A stretch of DNA of 11,439 bases, from contig JBDNFC010000118.1 in NCBI GenBank assembly GCA_041690035.1, positions 1-11,439 on the forward strand, read 5' to 3'. The position numbers and the translations under genes were made by a program. A model generated the notes under the pieces. The model saw only the letters and a program-made list of their open reading frames with translations, was not told where the DNA came from and made no database searches. Each line of letters begins with the position of its first letter. Positions within the stretch are counted from its first letter, which is position 1. Below, piece by piece: positions 5,675 to 11,439 of the stretch. Source of the DNA: CALSPH01 sp041690035 (GTDB taxonomy: Bacteria > Bacteroidota > Bacteroidia > NS11-12g > UBA955).

Positions 5675-5676
5675 GT

Positions 5677-6033
5677 TTAATTCATTTTGTGAATGTAGGT
5701 CTTTAAAATTCTTGGTTCTAGTTTTAAATCTTCTCTGATTAGCACGAGGAGTTCATAGATTGCTTTTTTATCAATACCTCTATTAAAATCCTGTGTGTGT
5801 AAAAAGTCAATTATTTTGTCAGAGGCATATAATTGGGCAGTACAAGCTAAGTCATTCAATTCATTTGTTTCAGAGTTTAAATTTTTTATTTTAATAAAAA
5901 GGGTTTCATACATCTTTACTTTATTATCCAAGCGATTTTGAAACATCAATTGTTTTATTGCGAAAAAAAAACTTAGTATAGCTCCAACAATTCCTCCAAC
6001 AATTGCTACAATAAGCCCTGATAAGATTTCCAT
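5677..6033 (-). CDS. Small membrane-anchored helical protein, 118 aa
   Basis: Residues 3-27 (LSGLIVAIVGGIVGAILSFF) form one strong transmembrane helix at the very N-terminus, rich in Gly and Ile/Val. The rest, from about residue 30, is a soluble, mostly helical domain with a coiled-coil-like first half (QNRLDNKVKMYETLF) and the phrase YASDKIIDFLHTQDF, then LLVLIREDLKLEPR near the end. This layout is common in small Bacteroidota proteins of unknown function that tether a helical domain to the inner membrane; I recall relatives with a VASxEVIxxLH / IRKDL pattern but cannot name the family. The ATG at 6031-6033 gives an intact membrane helix; no RBS is visible. The gene lies between two folded spacers and has no operon partner. 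Confidence 0.75.
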   Translation of the reverse strand: MEILSGLIVAIVGGIVGAILSFFFAIKQLMFQNRLDNKVKMYETLFIKIKNLNSETNELNDLACTAQLYASDKIIDFLHTQDFNRGIDKKAIYELLVLIREDLKLEPRILKTYIHKMN

Positions 6034-6060
6034 ATTTTATTTTATTTAAGTTTATTTTAA

Positions 6061-6117
6061 TTACCGCACAACCAGCATATATGCGCCAAAAACATTCACA
6101 TATACACCCGTTTTGGC
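6061..6117. repeat. Folded intergenic element (attC-like), before 118-aa gene
   Basis: Contains GCCAAAA (6085-6091) paired with TTTTGGC (6111-6117) across a 19-base loop, and the palindrome GCATATATGC (6075-6084). On the minus strand it ends GGTTGTGCGGTAA about 28 bases before the ATG of the 118-residue gene. That end resembles AACCGTTGTGTGATA before the phosphoesterase gene. In inverse it resembles the TACCGCCAACAACACC that follows the 118-residue gene, so that gene is flanked by inverted related sequences. Confidence 0.5.
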
Positions 6118-6162
6118 TTGGCTTTATGCCATAACATGTTACATATTTCTTTTTCATATTTG

Positions 6163-6170
6163 CAAATATA
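6163..6170 (-). promoter_or_regulatory. Candidate -7 promoter box TATATTTG
   Basis: Minus-strand TATATTTG matches TAnnTTTG and overlaps the perfect palindrome ATATTTGCAAATAT at 6156-6169. It is about 130 bases upstream of the 118-residue gene, so a transcript would carry the folded element at 6061-6117 in its leader. The overlap with a palindrome could make it an operator as well. No -33 motif is found at the expected spacing. Confidence 0.3.
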
Positions 6171-6361
6171 TTCAATTTGTTACACATTTACTAATCATCA
6201 AAAGGACTTTTGATTTATTGAATATTTTTTGTGCTCACATGGGTATAAATCTCTGTTGTTTTAATGCTATTATCTAGTTTTAACCCTTATTTTTTAATTT
6301 TCATATAAGTCTCTTATATTAAATTTACAAAATAAACGCCTATGATACCAAAGATTAAAAT

Positions 6362-6401
6362 AAAAAAAAATGCTGCCAAGAATTACTTAGCAGCATTTTT
6401 T
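6362..6401 (-). terminator. Rho-independent terminator of the adhesin gene
   Basis: A perfect stem, TGCTGC (6371-6376) with GCAGCA (6390-6395), extends by six A-T pairs to 12 bp, with a 13-base loop. On the minus strand it is followed by a run of nine U, starting about 20 bases after the adhesin stop. The plus strand has a six-U run after the same stem, so it could act in both directions, but no plus-strand gene needs it here. Confidence 0.92.
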
Positions 6402-6421
6402 ACAATTTTATTTATTTCTGA

Positions 6422-9400
6422 TTAATCAAGAATATAGACCAAATATTTAGTTGCCATTTTTCCATCTGCCAATACTTGTACCATATATTTTCCTGCAGCA
6501 AAACCTGTGGTGTTGATTATATAATCATTGCTTCCACTTTGAAGACTCAGATGTGTACGTTCGATAATCTGACCCAGAGCATTATAAACTATGATGCTTG
6601 CATCTAAAGCCCGCTCTGTTGATATCTGCATATTTGCATTGCCACTTGTAGGATTAGGATAAATGTTTTCTATTGTAAAAGATTTTTGTTTTGTAATATT
6701 TGCAATACTTGTAGTTCCATTATCTTGTATAACTTTTATAATTGCCGAATTGATTGCACCACAAGAATCCTCTCCTTTTACAAGTACATCATAATCTGCA
6801 AAGTCAGCAGAAGTTACCCAGCCAATTGAATAAGACGCTCCGATTGCTCCAATAATATTAGTGCCGTTTTTTCGCCATTGGTATGAACTTGCATTTGTAG
6901 CCGTGGCAAACAATGTAAAGCTTTTTTGCTGTTTAACTGCAACAATACCAGGTGATTGTGAAATAATAGCTGCAGCTATTTTAGCGGTTACAAATGCTGC
7001 ACTGCTGTTTATATTACTACAAGTAGGCAATCCATTTATTATTACATCATAAACGCCTTGATCAGCAAGAGTCATTGCAGTGATACTAAAATTAGTTTGA
7101 GTAGCACCTGCTATTGCTTGGCCATCTTTTCTCCACAAATAACCTCCATTATTAGCAGCATTTAGACTTAAATTTAAAGTACCACCCACACAAATAGTTC
7201 TGTTGATGGGGCTAGAAATTAACACAGGCTTAGGATTAACCAATAATTGCACAACGCTACTATTTTCTGCTGCACAAGGTGCACTGCTATTAACCATAAC
7301 ATAATAATCGCCACTTGCATTAGTACCTACATTGTTTACTATATATGAGCTGCTAGCAGCACCTGCAATAGCAACAGTATTTTGATACCATTGAAAGCTT
7401 ACGGCATCACTTGCAATAACAGACATTGTTAAAGTAGTGCCTTCACATATAGTGCCGCCAACTGGCTGATCGCTAATACCTGTTTTTGTACTCACATTTA
7501 CTAAACCATTATTAGAAATAACTGCTGCGCACGGGGCATTTCCACCTACTGCAACAGAGTATGAGCCGATATCTGCAAGTGCAGTTGCAGAAACAACATA
7601 ATTCATACTATTGGCTCCTGAAATGTTTACTCCATTTTTTCTCCATTGGTAGTTTGCTGCATTTGCTGATGTAACTGATAGCGAAAGAGGTGAACCTAAA
7701 CAAAGTGAAGTAATAGCAACTGGTTGAGCATTTATTACCACAGCAGGATTAATAATGATTTGCGCAATATTAGAGGCTGTTGCAATACAAGGCGATGTTC
7801 CATTAACCAATACATCATAATTTCCAGCAAGTGCTGATGTAATGTTAGTAATAGCTAATGATGCATTGCCTGCGCCTGCAATTACAGTACCATTTCTTCT
7901 CCATTGGTATCCTGTAGCATTAGTTGCACTCACAGATAAATTGAGTGTATTGCCTTCACACACTGTGGCGCCAATAGGCTGCGTAGTTATAGTAGCTGGT
8001 AAATTAACCGTTACTGCTGCTGCTGCAGTAGTAATGGCTATACAAGGTGCTGTTGGTGTAAATACAACATCATAGTTTCCTGCATTTGGCACATCAATAT
8101 TATTGAGCAACAGCGTATTTGCATTTGCACCTGAAATATTGGTTCCATTTCTTCTCCATTGTATAAGCTGGGCATTGTTGGCGCCTGCTGACAGAACCAC
8201 ATTTGCACCCCTACAAACAGTTTGTGTTACAGGATTTACAATACCACTAACGGGTAAATTAACTATAGCATTTGCTGTAGTAGAGATTAGAGCAATACAA
8301 GGAGCTATGCCAGTAACTTCAACAGAATAGCCTGCCGCATCGCCAACAACAGCGCTATTAATGGTGTAGCTTGCCGAATTGGCACCTAGAATATTTATAT
8401 TTACTTTTCTCCATTGATAAGCGGTTGCATTATTTGCAGTAACACTAAAACTTATGGGGCTGCCCACACAAACCGTGGTAGCTTGTGGCTGACTTGAAAT
8501 AACCACTGGTTTATTAACACTAAGCGTTGCAGTATTAGTGGTTATTGCAGTACATGGGGATAAACCTGTTGCAAATACATCATAGCTGCCAATATTTGCG
8601 GTTGTTGCTGCCGTAATAGTATAATTGGCATTGTTAGCACCAACTATATTTATTCCATTTCTGCGCCATTGATAGACTGTTGCGAAAGAAACTGCACTTG
8701 AAAAACTAACATTTGAACCTTCACAAATAGTTTGAGAAATGGGATGCGTGGTTACTACCAATGGATTATTAATAGTTACCATTACTGTTGCGCTAAAGCT
8801 ATCAGCACAAGGTGTTAATGCGGTAACTAAAACCCTATGCGTACCTGAATTTGCACCAGTAACAGCGGCTACAATATAAGTTGGTGATGTGGCGCCCACA
8901 ATTTGCGTATTTCCTTGAAACCATTGATAGCCTGCCTGATTATTGGCAGCTGCACTTAGGGTCATGCTATTGCCTACACACAAGGTTTGTGCAATTGGTT
9001 GGCTCGTAAATTGTATTGACCTATTGATGGTAACTACAGCAATATTTGAAGTTACATCTAAGCAAGATGCAGCAGATCTAACAACAACAGTGTAGTTTCC
9101 TGCATTTGCTGCAATGGTAGTGCCTATTGCATAACTGGCAAAGGTTGCTCCTAAAATATCCACACCATTTCTGCGCCATTGATAACCAGTTGGATTACTT
9201 GCATTCACACTTAGTGATAAAGTAGAACCTTCGCACAAGGTTTGGGCTGCAGGGTGTGTATTTATAGTAGCCGTTGTATTTACTGTAAATGCCACGGTAT
9301 TAGAAACTGCAGCGGCACAAGGACTATTGCCGGTAACCACCACATCAATATTGCCTGCCAATGCCACGGTAGCACCAGTTATTGTATAAGTGGCAGCGCT

Positions 9401-11439
9401 GGCACCTGTAATATTGATACCATTTCTGCGCCATTGATAACCTGTTGCATTATTGGCTGTTACACTAAATGAAGTGTTGCCTCCTGCGCAAACAATTTGA
9501 GCAACTGGCTGAACAATAATGGCTGGTTTTGGGCTTATTACCACACTCACAGAATTAGAGGTAATACTAACACAAGCCGAAAGCGGATTTACCACTACAT
9601 CATATAATCCAGAGGCACTCACTGGCACAGGATTTACAGTATAGGTCGCACTATTGGCTCCCACAATATTAACACCTGCTTTTCTCCATTGAAAATTAGC
9701 AAAATTAGATGCAGTAACAGCTAATGTTAAATTATCATCAGCGCACAAAACTTGATTCGTTGGCTGTGTAGAAATGACAGGTGATGGATTTATAGCCAAT
9801 CTAACAACAGCTGAAAATATATTTCCGCATGAAGAGGTGTCAGACAATACTACATCATAATTTCCACTGTCTGATAATGCGATATTGTTAATAGTATAAG
9901 AACTTAAAGTTGCTCCAGTAATATTATTTCCATTTTTTCTCCATCTATAACCACCCGCATTTGTGGCAGATATGCTAAATGTGGCATTATTGCCAACACA
10001 TCTTGTTTGTGCAACAGGCTGACTGTTAATAATTACGGTACCAACGGTTTGCAGCCTTGATTGAGCAGAGGTAACCGGAGGACAAGGAGCGCGTGCTGTT
10101 AATACAACATCATAAATGCCTGTATCTGCAGATGAAACATTGGTTATTAAATAACTACTGCCATTGGCACCTGTTATATTTATGCCTGCTTTTCTCCATT
10201 GATAAGATAAAACATTGCTTGCAATTACAGAAAAAGTTTGACCCGAACTTACACAAACTGCAGTATCTTTAGGTTGTTTGCTAATGACGATGAGTGATGA
10301 AACATTGAGCCTTGCAACGGCAGAAGTAAGGGTATTACAAGGACTATTGCCAGTAATGACTACATCATAATTTCCTGTGTCTGCAATGGTTGCCCCTATT
10401 CTTGTGTAGCTAGGTAAGTTTGCTCCCGTAATTGCAGTTCCATTTCTTCTCCACTGATAGCCAAATGCATTGCTTGCAATCACACTGTAGGTAACATTGC
10501 CAATATTGCAAATTAAACTATCTCTTGGCTGAGTTTGTATAATTATTTTTGGTGTTACATTTACCCTTACCACAGAAGAAAAACTATCTCCACATGGAGC
10601 AAAGCCAATTACCCTTACTGAATAATTGCCAGAATCTGTTATTGATGGATTGGCAATACTAAACATCGCACTATTTGCCCCTGAAATATTTACCCCATTT
10701 TTTCGCCATTGATAATTACTCACATTCAAAGCACTAACGCTTAATGATATGGGTGAAGTAAGTTGATTTTCGCAAACGGTGCTTGCCATCGGCTGAGCAG
10801 TGATATTAACTTGAGCTCCTTTTACATCTATTAGCACTCCTGGCAATAATGAATCGGCACAGGGCATAGTTCCTTTTATCAGCACACGGTAAATACCCGA
10901 ATCTGCCAAACTTGCATTGTTGATAACATATAGGGTATCTGTAGCACCAATAATTGGGTTGCCATTTAATAACCATTGATAACTTCTTGCATTATTTGCT
11001 TTTACATTCATGGTAAATTTACTGCCACGACATACTGCTGTTGCTGCAGGTATGGTAATAATGGCTAAAGGCTGTGCCACAAATATTTTGGCAGTATCTG
11101 TTCTAAAACAGCCATTATTGTTTTCTACCCTTGCCACATAATTGGTAGATATTAGGGGCCTAGCAAATAAGGAAGTGGTAGCTGTGCTTGCATAAGCTAC
11201 ACTTGTGGCCGCATTTGTAAATAAGCCTGTTATTGGACTCCAAGTAGGTGCAAATGTACCCACACCAACAATGGAAACATTGTCTAATGACCAATGAAAG
11301 CCCCAAGCTGAGCGATAACGAAATCTAAACCAAACTTGACTTTGACCAGAATAGGCAGTGATAGAAACAGAGTCGTTAAAAAAATTAGTGGCCGTTCCAG
11401 TAGTAGCAGTATAGGATTTTAAAAAATTCCAATTGATAC
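6422..11439 (-). CDS. Giant Ig-repeat surface adhesin with T9SS sorting domain (5' end outside window)
   Basis: A secreted surface protein; 1671 residues are visible and the N-terminus lies beyond the window. The frame continues upstream of the GTG at 11261-11263 without a stop to the edge, so that GTG is not the start. The first visible part (WNFLKSYTATTG, SVSITAYSGQSQVWFRFRY, WSLDNVSIVG) is the end of a MAM/choice-of-anchor J type beta-sandwich found in Bacteroidota adhesins. It is followed by a WSPITGLFTNAATS-type Ig/PKD-like domain and 17 Ig-like repeats. The last 86 residues are a type A T9SS C-terminal sorting domain: IYPNPTSG, VYNALGQII, FAAGKYMVQV, KYLVYILD. The product should cross the outer membrane through the T9SS and be attached or released, probably serving adhesion or gliding. 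It ends 20 bases before a strong terminator. No frameshift is seen. Confidence 0.93.
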   Translation of the reverse strand, partial: INWNFLKSYTATTGTATNFFNDSVSITAYSGQSQVWFRFRYRSAWGFHWSLDNVSIVGVGTFAPTWSPITGLFTNAATSVAYASTATTSLFARPLISTNYVARVENNNGCFRTDTAKIFVAQPLAIITIPAATAVCRGSKFTMNVKANNARSYQWLLNGNPIIGATDTLYVINNASLADSGIYRVLIKGTMPCADSLLPGVLIDVKGAQVNITAQPMASTVCENQLTSPISLSVSALNVSNYQWRKNGVNISGANSAMFSIANPSITDSGNYSVRVIGFAPCGDSFSSVVRVNVTPKIIIQTQPRDSLICNIGNVTYSVIASNAFGYQWRRNGTAITGANLPSYTRIGATIADTGNYDVVITGNSPCNTLTSAVARLNVSSLIVISKQPKDTAVCVSSGQTFSVIASNVLSYQWRKAGINITGANGSSYLITNVSSADTGIYDVVLTARAPCPPVTSAQSRLQTVGTVIINSQPVAQTRCVGNNATFSISATNAGGYRWRKNGNNITGATLSSYTINNIALSDSGNYDVVLSDTSSCGNIFSAVVRLAINPSPVISTQPTNQVLCADDNLTLAVTASNFANFQWRKAGVNIVGANSATYTVNPVPVSASGLYDVVVNPLSACVSITSNSVSVVISPKPAIIVQPVAQIVCAGGNTSFSVTANNATGYQWRRNGINITGASAATYTITGATVALAGNIDVVVTGNSPCAAAVSNTVAFTVNTTATINTHPAAQTLCEGSTLSLSVNASNPTGYQWRRNGVDILGATFASYAIGTTIAANAGNYTVVVRSAASCLDVTSNIAVVTINRSIQFTSQPIAQTLCVGNSMTLSAAANNQAGYQWFQGNTQIVGATSPTYIVAAVTGANSGTHRVLVTALTPCADSFSATVMVTINNPLVVTTHPISQTICEGSNVSFSSAVSFATVYQWRRNGINIVGANNANYTITAATTANIGSYDVFATGLSPCTAITTNTATLSVNKPVVISSQPQATTVCVGSPISFSVTANNATAYQWRKVNINILGANSASYTINSAVVGDAAGYSVEVTGIAPCIALISTTANAIVNLPVSGIVNPVTQTVCRGANVVLSAGANNAQLIQWRRNGTNISGANANTLLLNNIDVPNAGNYDVVFTPTAPCIAITTAAAAVTVNLPATITTQPIGATVCEGNTLNLSVSATNATGYQWRRNGTVIAGAGNASLAITNITSALAGNYDVLVNGTSPCIATASNIAQIIINPAVVINAQPVAITSLCLGSPLSLSVTSANAANYQWRKNGVNISGANSMNYVVSATALADIGSYSVAVGGNAPCAAVISNNGLVNVSTKTGISDQPVGGTICEGTTLTMSVIASDAVSFQWYQNTVAIAGAASSSYIVNNVGTNASGDYYVMVNSSAPCAAENSSVVQLLVNPKPVLISSPINRTICVGGTLNLSLNAANNGGYLWRKDGQAIAGATQTNFSITAMTLADQGVYDVIINGLPTCSNINSSAAFVTAKIAAAIISQSPGIVAVKQQKSFTLFATATNASSYQWRKNGTNIIGAIGASYSIGWVTSADFADYDVLVKGEDSCGAINSAIIKVIQDNGTTSIANITKQKSFTIENIYPNPTSGNANMQISTERALDASIIVYNALGQIIERTHLSLQSGSNDYIINTTGFAAGKYMVQVLADGKMATKYLVYILD
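6425..6682 (-). other. T9SS type A C-terminal sorting domain region of the adhesin
   Basis: This codes the last 86 residues of the adhesin. The sequence has the standard order of the por secretion tail: IENIYPNPTSG with the conserved YPNP, a strand ending in IIVYNALGQII, a central SLQSGSNDYIINTTGFAAGKY in which Gly-Tyr marks the turn, and a final KYLVYILD beta strand with a basic residue. In known T9SS cargo this tail is removed by the PorU sortase and the protein is linked to A-LPS. Confidence 0.9.
6731..11071 (-). repeat. 17 tandem Ig-like domains of about 85 residues (255 bp)
   Basis: The visible adhesin contains 17 repeats in direct succession, averaging 85 residues. Each carries a first Cys in a VCxG-type turn about residue 14, the box YQWRRNG (or RKNG) with Gly-Ala after it (NIxGANSASY), a DSGNYDVVV strand and a second Cys in a PC turn. 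The first sixteen have both cysteines, which would allow one disulfide per domain. The seventeenth, next to the sorting domain, has Val in place of the first. The DNA of the YQWRRNG box is also nearly identical between many repeats, as expected for recombining tandem modules. Confidence 0.92.

Larger units (their letters stand above)
6034..6364. other. Spacer between adhesin terminator and 118-aa gene
   Basis: About 330 AT-rich bases without a supported gene. It holds a folded element at 6061-6117, a candidate promoter box at 6163-6170 inside a 14-bp palindrome, and about 190 further bases (6175-6364) in which I see nothing. An 87-codon minus-strand frame at 5924-6187 overlaps the 118-residue gene in another frame and has no domain character. 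Confidence 0.6.

Noticed and set aside
5924..6187. 87-codon minus-strand ORF
   Set aside because: It overlaps the 118-residue gene in another frame and covers a hairpin element; its Cys/Trp-rich translation looks like noise.
6861..9472. Plus-strand ORFs of 63-77 codons inside the adhesin gene
   Set aside because: They are antisense shadows of the Ig repeats; their similarity to each other only mirrors the repeats on the other strand.
11261..11263. GTG as start of the adhesin
   Set aside because: The frame continues upstream with adhesin-domain sequence to the window edge, so this is an internal valine codon.

Overview
The window looks like chromosomal or metagenomic DNA from a low-GC Bacteroidota bacterium, probably of the Chitinophagales/Sphingobacteriales kind. 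The grounds are a type IX secretion (T9SS) sorting domain at the end of a giant adhesin, candidate -7 promoter boxes of the Bacteroidota form TAnnTTTG, AT-rich spacers, and start codons without Shine-Dalgarno sites. Every convincing gene lies on the minus strand, so the biological reading order runs from 11439 down to 1.

Region by region in reading order. (a) 11439-6422: a very large surface protein, cut by the window edge at its N-terminus. It has an adhesin-type beta-sandwich end, 17 Ig-like repeats of about 85 residues and a C-terminal T9SS sorting domain, and is followed by a strong hairpin/U-tract terminator. (b) 6187-2690: an array of single genes separated by GC-richer folded spacers. 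The genes are a 118-residue membrane-anchored protein, a transposase tail (pseudogene), a 325-residue protein joining an OGG-like helix-hairpin-helix region to a second conserved domain, and a 303-residue PPP-type metallophosphoesterase. The spacers share words: an inverted ACCGCYAAC / GTTAGCGGT pair, a 35-nt repeat, a 32-nt leader repeat and a 22-nt exact repeat. (c) 2760-931: a secreted HtrA-like trypsin-fold protease behind a long, probably non-coding leader. (d) 930-234: about 700 bases without a clear gene, holding a G-rich stretch, a possible 23-residue peptide ORF and a twelve-unit, gap-free 21-bp tandem repeat. (e) 233-1: the N-terminus of another protein, cut by the window edge.

The adhesin, protease and edge gene read as ordinary chromosomal genes. 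The middle block reads as accessory DNA: short unrelated genes in one orientation, each bounded by related imperfect inverted repeats, with a transposase remnant and a possible MITE. The most interesting hypothesis is that this block is a cassette-like array with attC-like spacers but no visible integrase. The motif match to classical attC sites is imperfect, so this is a hypothesis. The 21-bp repeat (two helical turns, also seven codons) is the other unexplained structure.
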